A stretch of 64,000 bases of DNA from Eucommia ulmoides (taxonomy: Eukaryota; Streptophyta; Magnoliopsida; Garryales; Eucommiaceae): NCBI GenBank assembly GCA_016647705.1, contig CM028328.1, positions 1,732,501 through 1,796,500 on the forward strand, read 5' to 3'. Shown here in pieces: positions 34,003-46,004 of the stretch; the first letter of the stretch is position 1, and each line of letters starts with the position of its first letter. Below the pieces are notes generated by a model, which made no database searches, was not told the origin of the DNA, and saw only the letters and a list, made by a program, of their open reading frames with translations. Position numbers and translations under genes: made by a program.

Positions 34003-37000
34003 TCAGCCTGCAGTTTGAAAATCTCCAAAATCATCATCTTGTGAGCTCTGAATTTGGTCGGACTCAAGGCTAAGCTTCGATGGTGAACCAAAAGGAGATT
34101 TAACGGCGGCAACCACCGGCGAGAGCGGTGGTGGTGGTGGTTTGATGGACAATGAAGGCTCTTTCGATTCAAGGCTCAGCTTTGATGGTGAACATGAAGG
34201 AGATTTAGCAGTGGTTGCCACCGGGGAAAGCGGTGGTGGTGGTGGTTTGATGCCCAATGAAGGCTCTTTCTGGGAACCCTTTTCGGCTAGTGAGAGATTA
34301 TTCAGACCCTGCTCGAAAAACTTGGACTTTATGCCATGGCCGCCTTTCTGTTGCCACCGGAGAAGGGTAAAGAAGGATGGTCTCAGCCCATTTCATAAAT
34401 ATGAAAAACAAATTATATATATATATAAACGCACACATACACATTCGTATATGCTCTGTGCCTGAAGGCAAGTCAAATGGGCAAGTGTTCTTGACGTTTT
34501 GAATCTAAAATCGGATCCAATGGTAAAAAATATTGCCCGGATATAAATTATTATTATATAAATATACTAGTAGATACTCCGTGCCCAAGGTAGTAATTTT
34601 AATTCAATAAATTAATCTTGAATATCCTATAATAAGTTCAAATATATTAATCTTGAAAAGAAATTTTGTAGAGAGTTATTTCTTTATTTTCTCAACAAAA
34701 TCTGGATCACCGGTTAAAAACATCTCCAACCAGCCAATGGTCAAAATGTATATATCCTAATTTATACAATAGATATATATAGACATGCGTGTGTATATAT
34801 ATAGAGAGAGAGAGGAGAGAGAGAGAGAGATTACGTTCTTTAGTTGAAGCACGAGCGTCTCGCCTTCTTTTAAACTGTAGTCAACTGATGAGGTTTTCTG
34901 GTGTTGCTGCTCCATCTCTTCAGCAGTTTTCTTTTTGTCAAGGTACCTTCAAAATATCGAAAGGTTATATATATAGAGATTATGAGCCATTGAGAGCGGT
35001 TGCTTGGATGTGCTCCAAATAAAAACCGATCTTATTCGTAGATATAGATATAGATATAGAGAGAGAAGAAATACTTCATATGGTCATGAAGAGCAGCCTG
35101 GAAGTCATAAGCTTCAGGCCTTTCCCGGAATCCTATACCAATGAAGGCGTGTCTAATGCGGCCACCTGCATATGATCAATTCAGAGAGAGGGTACATGTT
35201 GAAGCTGCATCAATGGATAATCTAATGATATCAAACAAGAGGGAATTGTTAAGGCTTACCAATATCCTCTTCTACACGAAGTACAAAATACCTGAAAATT
35301 TTAAAAATTTAAAACAAAAATAAAATAAAAAATCAGATGCGTGTAGATATTTTGAAGCCGACACCCACGGTTATAAACATTTCTCATTGAAGAAACTTAA
35401 ATTTACAGTTCAAAGGGGTGATGAAAGTACAAAACCTGCTGCTGTCAATTACAGACTCAACTGGATGCGGTTCTCCCTCTCTAAGAAATGCCCGGGCATA
35501 CAATTCACCTATTTAATAAAATAAAATAAAGTCTTTAACATAAGATATATATATTAATGACATAATTTAATAAAAAATAAGAAAATGACTTTCTAAGTTT
35601 TTTTTTTGGTAATAAATTTACCTGTTGTCTTGTCCTCGAGCCTTATAATGCACACTTCTCCCCTACTAACTACTTTTAGTGTCCCCTCCCATGCCCATTT
35701 ATTGACATCCCATTCATCAGCCCTAAAAAATGTTGAAACTAGCATCCAGATCAGTCCGACATTTTGTTGAGAGTTTGCTATATACTTTCTCTAACAAAAT
35801 ATAAATCAACGGTTGAAAATGTAAATAATTAAAAAATTGGCCACTTATATACAAATGTAAAAACTTAATGGGTACAAAATATTATTTAATTTAATCATAT
35901 TAGAAATGGGGTCACGAAATTTTTGGGCAAGAATTTTCCCAAAAAAAAAGACTTTTATAATCCGATCTCATCTATCCATTCCCCTCAAATCAATTTTAAC
36001 CCTTAACGAAAACACATTTAAAAAAAAAAAAAAAAAAGTCCCAAGTTATTACATAGATACTATAATTTAATACATTTATCTTGAATACATTATAAACAGT
36101 TCAAATACATTAATTAAAAAAATTAATTTTGCTGAGAATCTATTATTTAATTCTCAACAAAATCTAAATCAACGGTTGGAAATATCTTCAACCATCCAAA
36201 TATAAAATATGTCCTGATTTATTATATAGATTGCGTAGCTATTAGTTTTTTTGTCTGTGTATCCTTTAAATTTAAAGATGCCCTATTCTTCCCTAGTTTG
36301 TTGACAATTTCTGCTTCTTTTCTTCATATTTTCTTTCCCAAATGCTCAAGGAAAGAAGAAAAGATAATAAAAGATAATGGCATACTGTTTATGCACTACA
36401 ATGGCAAAGGCCACCAGTGATCTATACCTATCCAGAACCATCTGGCATTGCAGTAGAAATAGCTAATAGCTATGCTAAAACTATAGGGTAGCTCAAGATA
36501 AGCATATGGCAAATAGTTAATGAGGTTGGGAACCCAACATCGAATGTGGAAGGGTCAAGTTATACTTATGAGGGAAAGGCTCACCTCCCAAGACCATCTT
36601 ACAACTCTGGTCCAATAACCACAAAGGGAGAGACTGGTTGAGGGTTAGCCGACCAAAGGCCCGATGTAAATCAATATAACATAAATCAATGTAAAACTAT
36701 TGTTATCATAAGCAACAGAGCATGGTAAAAGTGAAGGAGAACTAGTTATTATAATTCCACACTAAAAAAAACAGTGCTGGATCACAGTTACTGAAGATTT
36801 GAATAGAACCTGTAGGAAGCTGCACTTTTTCTTGGAGGTATCTGCAAAAATGAAGAACATTTAGAATTTTAACTGAGGTTGACATCATATTAAAATCTGA
36901 TCCCTACCAAAAATGATTGAATAAACAATTCATTCTGCATTATGATAAGGTTTGTTTTTGTCATAACCCAAATTTTGCAATTCACTATTCATCCAATCCA

Positions 37001-38744
37001 ATCGATACAATATTTTTAAAGTGCAATACTTCTGCTAAAAGTTCAAAATCACTGTACGCCATAAAAATTACTGTAATTTTTTACATGGAAAAATCGCAGT
37101 GACTTTTATGTAATAAAATAACTCAGGATTTCTGGAAAAATTATTGTAGCGTGTGGACTACAAACAACAACAACAACTAAGCCTTTATCCCACTTATATT
37201 GAGTCGGCTACATAAATCCATTTACGCCATAGAGATCGATTAAGGGTCATCCCCTCCGTCAGGTTTGATGTCGCCAAATCATTTCTAATTGTCTCGTCCA
37301 ACATCTTTTTAGGTCTATTTCTCCCTCTTGTAGTCCCTTGCACTTGAGCTAAATCACATTTTCTCATTAGTGCTTCTATGACTCATGTAGCATGTGGACT
37401 GCATGAGCTAAAATTTTAGGTTCGTGGAGGACTGTTCACCAAAAACCCCTTATGATAAAAAAAGATTTTTATCTTCACAGGCAGATTGTAAAACATAGTT
37501 CATCTGGAGCGAACCCATGGGGAAATTGGCAAGGCGATAGTACCAAGATCATGGTCCAAACTTAGAAATCTTAAATTAGGTTTACACAAAAATGACAAAA
37601 TTCTCGGGAAAAAAATATAGATGATTGGAAGAAATAAACTAAACCTTCAAAAAAACACTTATTCTGGTACAATGAAAATGTTGAATCCCATATCACATTT
37701 GTGAGGCTTTTGAACTAGTCTAGAGCCATATGGTGTTATGGTATTAGGTTGGAATCTCTGGACATGGTATTAGAGTTGGGTTGGGGAAGGATCGTTTGTT
37801 CGTCCCCGAGTTGTGTGGCTTCTATCTTCTTATGCCTATCAATCGCACCCACATCTCATTTGTGAAACTTCTCAAACCAGTCTATACGTGAAAGGAGCTG
37901 CTCCAACTCAAGTCATCTTTTACATCTAATTTTGCTCACTCTAAATTTGTCATATTAAAACCTCATGATTCTAGAGCATCTCCATAGACATCTAATTTCA
38001 CAGTAAACAACCATTCAAGAAGCCTACATTTCTCTATCAAGTTTACCAAACCATAAGATGATGAACTTTAACATTCATATCTAAACCCTAACTCATATTA
38101 GCCTGAATCTACTCCAGCAAATATAGACACCTGAGGATTTTCCTTCATGATCTTTCCAAAGAATCCAAACCAAAAGCAGCTAAACAAGAATAGAAACTTC
38201 AAATCGTACCATACTAGATCCAAAAATCTCATTGAAATTCGAAAAGACGAGCAGTGGAAACTTAAACACTACGAACTGAATCAAATTCATCTCTAAAATT
38301 CGAACTAGAACCTGTCATCTCGTCTCTACAATGATTCACTACTAAAATGAGCCAGCCATTACAAAGGTGAGCTCACAAATTTATGAACAACATCAACTCA
38401 ATCAAGTTGATCTCTAAAATTTGAACTGAAACCTGTCATTAGCCTCTCCGCCGATCCTCTCTCGTCTCTACAATGATTCACCACTAAAATGAGCCTGGCG
38501 AGCTCACAAATTTATGAACAACATCAACAAATTTCAAAACAATCCAGAGCCACACGCATGATCACAAACAGTCACACAAATACTTACATGTAGAAAATCA
38601 GCAACGCTCAAGATCGGAAAAACAAAAACCAGAAGTTACCAGATACACATAACATTCGGAGACTTGAAAGAGGACAAGCTCCACAGCTTCTTCGGAATCA
38701 TCATTCTCAGGCTTCTTCGATTCCTTCTGTTCAGATTCATCCAT
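34003..38744 (-). CDS. NECAP-like endocytic adaptor-binding protein
   Basis: Eight phase-consistent exons: 38744-38640, 36841-36810, 35722-35622, 35508-35436, 35291-35260, 35165-35075, 34946-34835 and 34347-34003, giving 296 residues. Residues about 20-180 form the NECAP PHear domain: ELVLFQVSECYVYL, IPPRKSAASYRADEWDVNKW, GELYARAFLREG, HAFIGIGFRERPEAYDFQAA and LHDHMKYLDKKKTAEEM. KSKFFEQGLNNLSL follows, then a proline-rich tail ending DDDFGDFQTAG, an acidic-Phe motif of the kind that binds adaptor ear domains. NECAPs are clathrin/AP-2-associated proteins at the plasma membrane. The tail carries two tandem 35-residue copies of a KEPSL-IKPPPPPLSP unit, which looks lineage-specific. Intron 1 (1798 bp) holds a LINE inserted into a MITE. 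Confidence 0.95.
34029..34242 (-). repeat. 105-bp coding tandem duplication in NECAP exon 8
   Basis: Two adjacent units each encode 35 residues, beginning KEPSL and ending SPSKLSLES, and differ at only a few positions (for instance LSPVATTAKSPSC against LSPVVAAVKSPFG). The unit length preserves the frame. Borders are approximate. Confidence 0.88.
36520..36680. repeat. Dispersed repeat related to 9058-9265
   Basis: Contains CCAACATCGAATGTGGAAGG and 'aggctcacctccc', inverted relative to the copies at 9058 and 45117. Unknown class, in NECAP intron 1. Confidence 0.4.
36930..37450. mobile_element. Fold-back MITE, family C, split by a LINE
   Basis: The left half contains AAAATCACTGTACGCCATA. The right half resumes after the LINE with GCATGAGCTAAAATTTTAGG and 'ggactgttcaccaaaaac'. 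Joining across 37162-37402 restores the family pattern. Confidence 0.65.
37162..37387 (-). mobile_element. RTE LINE tail nested in a MITE
   Basis: AACAACAACAACTAAGCC start, 'gtcggctacataaatcca' and TTTACGCCATAGAGATCGAT match the 24780 copy. It is flanked by TAGCGTGTGGACTAC (37147-37161) and TAGCATGTGGACTGC (37388-37402), a 15-bp target duplication with two mismatches. Confidence 0.88.
38291..38530. repeat. Direct duplication in NECAP intron 1
   Basis: CTCGTCTCTACAATGATTCA and GAGCTCACAAATTTATGAAC each occur twice in the same order, about 120-145 bp apart. Confidence 0.8.
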
Positions 38745-39104
38745 GATCTAAGAGAAATCAAAGCTATTTTCGATCGAAAATTCCGTAACGGAGATCAAAA
38801 TTGTTCTTGACTCACTGAAGAAGAATTTGAGAATAGAGCAAAAAGAATATGGGGACCAATCTGTAATATTATAAAACTCGAATGGTTTTAAAGGAAATAA
38901 GAAATTGAAGGGTTTGATATAGTGCTTCGCTGATCATTGTTGATCCTATGGTCGGGTTGATTAGATTTACTTGTTATCATCGTGGCCGTCGATTTCGTTG
39001 ACTTTTTGGGGTTTGGTGGGGGTCAACGGGTTTTGGTGACGTTTGGTGATTATAGGTGGGTTAGGATTTGAGATTTCACCTTTCTTTTTCAAAGTATTTT
39101 TTTT

Positions 39105-39250
39105 TAAACAGTTCAAAGCGTAGCGTTACAGTAATTTTTTAAAAATTGTACGACATAAAAATCATTGTAATTTTTACAGCATACAGTAACTTTAAATTTT
39201 TGACAGAATTATTACATTTTTCAAAAAATTATTGTACCAGTGAATTGGAT
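39105..39250. mobile_element. Fold-back MITE, family C
   Basis: Contains GTTCAAAGCGTAGCGTTACA and 'ttttacagcatacagtaactt', as in sister copies. Confidence 0.5.
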
Positions 39251-39372
39251 AAATAGATCCCATACTCATGTGAATGGCTGAAGTTGGCCGGCCCATGGAT
39301 CTAAAGGGATTTATCCATAGGTCTGACTAAATATCCCTTGTAAAAAATGAGATTAGTAGTAGTAGTTCACGA

Positions 39373-39839
39373 TGTTGGAATATTTTTTATGCGCTAACAT
39401 TAATTGAATTAATTGTTTTACAAAAACGGGTTAATGAATAGTCTATTATTTAAATAGCCCAAATAATCAGTGATCATATTTTGATTTAGGTTGTGACATC
39501 TTTTATGTAGAAGCTCAGTTAAGTGGCAAGTGTAGGTTTAGGATTTCGTTGAAGCCCGTTATAGGAGGGTTCAACGAGAAACTCTAGAATATGTATAACT
39601 AGATCCCCTCTCTAGTCTAGATTAAGGGTTTCTTTCCATTAAGAGTCGCCACCACGATAATCTAGATCATAGAGAAGGAAGACCTAGTTAGTAATCCGCT
39701 GCGACAAATTCAATCTCCTGCGATGGCCGAGACATGTAAGCTTTCGATTACCGTTTTTCATTATTATGTCCTAATAATCATGTATGCTTTAAATTATTAT
39801 TTAATTTCATTTTATCGTGATTATGATAAATAATCATCA
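39373..39839 (+). mobile_element. Copia-like solo LTR with 5-bp target duplication
   Basis: Begins TGTTGGAATATTT, the usual start of plant copia LTRs, and ends AATAATCATCA (TG...CA). The perfect pentamer CACGA lies on both sides (39368-39372 and 39840-39844). There is no adjacent primer-binding site with gag-pol, so this is an LTR left by recombination. Orientation is inferred from the start motif. Confidence 0.82.
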
Positions 39840-40137
39840 CACGAGACCTCGAATTTCGCCAAACACATGGGTGGAATGCTCTTCTTCATTTAACCATGTC
39901 ATATATGTTTATAAGCTCAGCTTGGCCCCGGTCCCCCTTCCAAGGCTATCCCATATAATTAGTGCCGCTACTTCCTCTGAACAATCATCTCTCGTTGTCC
40001 TTCCAGCTAACATCTTTTATTCTTTTCCCACGAATGGTAGTACCCTTTCATGTCCTTATTTTGCTAATGACTTTCAGTCTGAGTGTCAATAAATTGCAAA
40101 ATTTAGAATTTATAAAGGACTCCTTCGAACAATATTA

Positions 40138-40294
40138 AATGGCAGTCCGGTGATACAAAACTCTCGCTCTACGCGGGATCTGGGGAAGGGTCGAACCACT
40201 TAGGTCTATTGTATGCAGTCTTACCTTGTTCTGTGTGAGAGGTTGTTTCCACGACTCCAAACTGTAACCTCCAGGTCACACGGTAACAGTCTTA
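40138..40294 (-). mobile_element. Au-type SINE with 11-bp target duplication
   Basis: Contains CGCGGGATCTGGGGAAGGGTC, 'gtatgcagtcttaccttg' and ACCTCCAGGTCACACGG. It is flanked by exact GAACAATATTA copies at 40127-40137 and 40295-40305. Confidence 0.9.
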
Positions 40295-40541
40295 GAACAA
40301 TATTACTTGGGAAAAATTATACTTTTCGTCCCTAAAGTCCAGGATGAATATTTATACGATTTTTTTTTTTAATTATACATTTAGTCTCTTAAATTTTATA
40401 TTTATTTCAATATCGGTTCAATATGGAAATCAGATTATGCTCAAAACATGTTCTTTTGATAAAAAAAAATACATTTATTTTTATTGTAGAAAATAAAATT
40501 TATAATTTTAGAAAATTAGAAGAGAATGAGAGAGAAGGAGA

Positions 40542-40712
40542 GTCTTGATGCAACTGTAGAAGTTATCGACGTGTGATTTGAGCTCAAGGGTTCGAATCAT
40601 GAAAACAGTCTCTTACAGCACAAGCGAAGATTGCGTACAATAAACCCTGGAGATTCGACCTTTCCCCAGACTTCACGTATAACTGGATTTGTAACACCGA
40701 ACTGTCTTTTTC
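40542..40712 (+). mobile_element. Au-type SINE, plus orientation
   Basis: Contains the B box AGGGTTCGAATCATG, GCGTACAATAAACCCTGG and 'cctttccccagacttca', ending in a T/A-rich tail. GA-rich flanks may be a target duplication but are low-complexity. Confidence 0.8.
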
Positions 40713-40916
40713 TTTAAAAGAGAGGGAGAGAGAGAAGGGAGAGTGAAGACAGACTGATGAGGAAGAACAATAAATCAATTTGTTATTAATCGAATTAGAG
40801 AATTTAAGAACTAAAAAAAAAATAAAAAAATCTCAAATTCAAATATAACAATGTGCCAAACAATCCCTTAAAAATATTCCCAATTTAATCAAATACAAAA
40901 ATCGGGATTAGGGTTT

Positions 40917-41630
40917 TTAGCTATAAGGTACAATCGCGGTCACGGTTCGATGTCTCGGATCGGTAAGAACAGTCTGTACATTCACAAACCCGGTTCGCCT
41001 CATTGTCGCTTCAAGATCGGTCAAGTAATATTCATCGAGAAAAGGCTCTGTGCTCTTCATCAATGTAAACAACACGGGCGATAATTCCTACCAACACATA
41101 CAAATAATTTCTTTTTAGTGTTTATGTTCTCATATTTCTGTTTCTGTTCTCAAAAATAAAAATAAAAACTAAAAAATATGTCACATTTGGTTGGTAGGCT
41201 GTAATCGCCGACGGATCCAGAAAATATGAGAATAAAATGGGAACTTTTTTTTTTAAACCGGATTTCTGTTTATGTTTCTATTCCAAGTTTTCTAGGAACA
41301 GAAATATCAAACAAACGGGAACCCTAATACGCTATCCTGATAACCAAAAACTACTTGGGCACATTCGAATATTTTTAATTTTTTTTCTTGGAAAAAAAAA
41401 AAAAAAAAACATACCTGAAGAATCTTCGATTTTGGCTGGAAAAAAAAATAGAGAGAAAAAATTAAATAAATGAAAATTAATTAATTAATTAAAGATTTAA
41501 ATAATAAAATGAAGAGTTGTGTTTGATTACCGAGTTGTCGGTCAATGCGATGGTGCCGCCAGGCCGAAGCAACCGGAAAGCTTCCTTAACTAAATTAACT
41601 ATCGCTCTTTCAGGGCATTCATGAAGCTGT

Positions 41631-41724
<94 letters not shown>

Positions 41725-44700
41725 TGAATTCAAGAGTCAAAAGAGAAAAATAAATTTTATTAAGGCAGCGTTTGGTTTCATGTAATTGGAACTCAGAATT
41801 GAAATTTAAAAAATTTACATGCGTTCATTTTCAATTCCAGTTCCGAGGTTCCAATTCCTTGAAACCAAACACTACTCCCGAGGAAAAAAGAGAAAAAAAT
41901 GAAAAGCGGCTAATTTTTGCTTCTAAAAAAATAAGTACTTAAAAAAACGTTATCAAATTATGCCTCGGTTTTCTTTCCATTCTGTTCAGGAATCTATTCT
42001 AGTAAAATTACTATTGTGCCCTTTTTGTAACGAAGAAACTAAGGGCTTTTTGGTCATAAAACGATTTTCCTCTCGGTTTCTCACAAAAAAATTCTCTTCG
42101 TTTCTCAATATTATCCTTTTTCTTCTTTTCTCGTTAAAATTACCAAACAAGAGATGAGGAGAAAACTCCCTCCATTTCTCTCGATCCAAACGGCCACTTA
42201 GAACTACATGTTTGGCAACAAAAAAAACATACCACATAAGCAATCGAAACAAGATCAAACGAACCCGAAGCCAATCCCGTATTTTCACCATTCGCGTGTA
42301 TCCATCGAATCGGATTCTTCCTCTTAACAACTCCATTTTTCTCCTTGTATTGAGCTACCGCAAGAAAATAAGGAGACAGATCGAGACCCTGTAACCAAAC
42401 CAAAACAAAATAAAAACCCACTTTACAAAATTAGTATTTTTAACGCCAAAGATAACCAGGGCGGCCCTGAGAAATTAGAGACCCTGGACGAAATTCGAAA
42501 AACATGTTCCCGCAATGTCTAAATAATTTTTTTCTACAAAAAAATTTCGGTAATTACTCTTTGCCCCCTGTAATTTAACCGAATTGTACTTTACACCCCA
42601 ATATTATTTTCATTAACATTCACGTTGTAGTTCAGACTTAAATGCAATGGTTAAATAATTAACAAAATTTCATGAAATGAAAATTTATCCTTACATCGGA
42701 CCCACACCGGGAGAATAAAGGATAGGGAAAAAAAAAATGGCAAACAGATATTATTCGACCCATCCCGAAGTATAAATGTCAATTAATATTATACGACTTA
42801 TTAATTTTGTTTTTTTAAGATTTGACATTAAATCTTAACGGAAAATATAACTGTTACACTTGAGGCTGAACTAGAAGGGATAAGTACTGACAAAAATATA
42901 ATAGGAGTATAAAATGCAATTTATTCAAACCACGGAGGAGAAAATGCCATTAACCCTATTTTTGTTTTAATATATAAAATTAAAATGTCAAAAGAAAAAA
43001 ATAGTTGATTAAACCAAGATTAGAATTTTTTTTGTTTCACCTGACATGATTTAATAAAAAGGGTTAATTTTCTTTTACCCCTTTCCACTTATAAGAAATT
43101 GGAAAATTAACTTAAGTACATGGGTTACCAAACGCGATTCTGCTCCCAAGAAGGAAACATAATTCTCATCCCACTTGAATGGAATAGGATGGAAACGGTT
43201 ACCAAACAGGCCCTAAACAACCTTGTTGGCCTAACCCTAGGACCAGACCTGAACAAAACTTAAGTGCATGCTTAAAAAGTATGCACTCACGGTAACTTTA
43301 GCGGAATCGAATTTATCGGCGAGATATCTGGTGCTGACGCCCACAGAACAACCAACGTCGAGAACGTCTCGAATTGAAGAATTTTTTGAATATTGCTTGT
43401 GATGATTCTCGATGGCTTGAAGCCAATTTCCACGAACGATTTGATTCGCTTCGTCTAGAGAAGAAGCATCGGGTATTGCTCGTCTCACCATAGACATTGT
43501 AGCCGCCTCGGCTTCTGCAGCAGCCTACACAACTAGATATACAAACTTTTGAAAACGATAATTGATTCTTCTACTATATATACTATAGTATGTGTATGTG
43601 TGTGCACGCGCGCGTCAGCCATAAGAAATTGAAGGCCCTAGGCGAGATTTAAAAATGGATCGCTCAATGTTTAAACAATTTTTTTAATTCCACCTTGGTG
43701 GCTTAGCCTCGGGGCCTCCCCTGAGTCGTTTAGGCGGTGTTTGGTTTCATGAAATTGGAGTTTCGGAATTGGAATCACAACCGTCGTGTGTAATTCTAAT
43801 TCCAGCGCTTCAATTCCATACTACCAAACGCTACCTTACTCGTGATCTTGGAATACTTAGAGCACCGTTTGTAAACATTTTTTTTAAGTAGTTTTTAAAA
43901 GCAATACATTACTAAAAAACGAAAATAAAAAATCAGAACTGTATTTGACCGTATAGAGAGAATATCTCAGTGTTATTCCTATAAATAATCCCTTAATATG
44001 TAAAGGAGGTTTTTGCACTTTTGAACCCTAAAGTTTTGGGAAAATCCCACTTTAGTCCCAGTACTTTCAATTTGAGCATATTAAACCCTAAAATATCGAA
44101 ATCGTGTCAAGTTTGTCTAGATCGATAACTCCCTCAATTTTTATGGTGGAAATCAGCTACGTGTCGAACACAGAATCACTCACATGGGTGAATTCCACCA
44201 TAAAAAATGACGGAAAGACTGGTTTGACACGATTTGGATACTTCGGGATTTAATATGTATAAATTGAAAAGACGAGCACAAGTGAGATTTCTCTAAAGCT
44301 TCAGGGGTCCAAAGTGCAAAAAACTCTCTAAAAAAAATAAAAAATTGTTGAGATATTTATTTCAATTTAGTAGCATAGAATTAGAAAATAAATGTTACCA
44401 AACGGGGCTATGAAATATATATTAGGTGACGTTTGGTAACACATAATTTTTTTTATATGCGCTTATTTCTAATTTCAATTATGATATCCCATACCAAACA
44501 CAACCTTCATAACAATTAGGTCGCGTTTGGCAGCACAAAATTGAAGCATTAGAATTGAATTTTCGGAATAAATGCATGCAAATTTTTAGATTTTTCCATC
44601 TCTTCAATTCCATGAAACCAAACGCTGCCTTAAAGACTTGATAAAAAGGCAAAAAATATTGATTATTAATTAAAAAAAATAAAATTATTTATTTATTTAT

Positions 44701-45957
44701 TTTGGATATAAAAAAATGAAAATTACCAGCCAGGAAAGATTGCCTTCATCATAAGCATGGAAAGGATTGAGATAATCTGTTTTGTTCACAAAAAAATCAA
44801 GTAAACAAAAATTAAGACAATTTTGAATAATTATTTTATGTTTTTGAAATATTTATTAAAGGGGTTTTGCCTTTTTGCACCCCTAAAGTTTGACCATATT
44901 TCACTTTGCTCCTCATAATTGCAATTTAAACACATAATACCATGTTCCGTAATCATCCCGTTTCAGTCCAAATCAATAGCTCCATTACGATTTTGGACCA
45001 AAACAAGTTAATTTTCGTGCACCAAACTAATTTTTAGGGGATATTTATGAGCATTTTCAACGTCTTCCTTTCCCCCTTACAAATTTTCTGCAAATATATA
45101 TACTGTAGGGTGATCTTGGCCTCTCTCAACCCCAAAAATTAGCTCATGAGGTGAGTTTTTCCTTCACACTTATAACTTGACTACCAACCCCTTTCACATT
45201 TGATGTGGGATAAACCCAACAATCTCACCCTCATACATCAAGCCTTTGGACGGCTAACCTCGACCATATCTCAACCACAAAAGTTAACTTGTCAGGTGAG
45301 GTTTTCTCCCACAGTTATAACCTGACCACTAGCCCCTTCCACAAAACCTTTTAAAAACAGTTAGGTGCATGGCATGTGATTGTTTTCCGTCCAAAATTAT
45401 AATTGGAATAACGACTTGGACAGTAATAAGATGATTAAGAAACTTTAGGGGTAAAAAGTGTCAAAAATTTAGAGAATTACAGTCAGGATAAACAAGAGAG
45501 AGGTTTTGAATGGTCTCCAACTCCTTATAAACATCTGAATCCAGGATCTCCTTTGTCATTTCCCTCCATGGAATGTTTGTTTTCTCCGCTGTACTGTTCA
45601 CAAAATTAATTTCAAATATTAATTTATGTAATTAATTAACCATTTTTTTCACAATTTATTGAGAAATTAAACTAACCCAGATCAGGATTTTGATTTTCTG
45701 GTATGATTCTGCAATTAGGGATGCAAAAACAGATCTGACGGGTAATCGGGAGAAACCGAACCGAATCGTCCAGTTTTGAAACCGACTAAATAGTTTAGTT
45801 GTGGTTTTAGTTTTGAAATTAGCAACCAAATTGGTTTTGGTTTTGGTTTTGGGACAATAACCTCAAAATCGAACCTCAAAACCGAACCTCGTAACCGATA
45901 TTTTAAATATATTTTTATGATATATATACCCTCTTATATATATATTTACAGTTTAAT

Positions 45958-46004
<47 letters not shown>

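Larger units (their letters stand above)
38745..40916. other. Intergenic DNA, transposons only
   Basis: Contains MITE C (39105-39250), a copia-like solo LTR (39373-39839), two Au SINEs and an F-like fragment near 40310-40520. An open frame at 39845-40092 has no recognised similarity and may be leftover transposon sequence. Confidence 0.5.

Noticed and set aside
39725-39740. ATG plus donor resembling a first coding exon
   Set aside because: It is inside a solo LTR bounded by TG...CA and a CACGA duplication.
39845-40092. Open frame of about 83 codons after the solo LTR
   Set aside because: No family motif, start context or splice support was found; left as unclassified spacer.
41489-41740. 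Open frame reading through the AT repeat as alternating Ile-Tyr
   Set aside because: Only its LHECPERA...TDNS part is real; it is exon 6 of the methyltransferase. The rest is the microsatellite.
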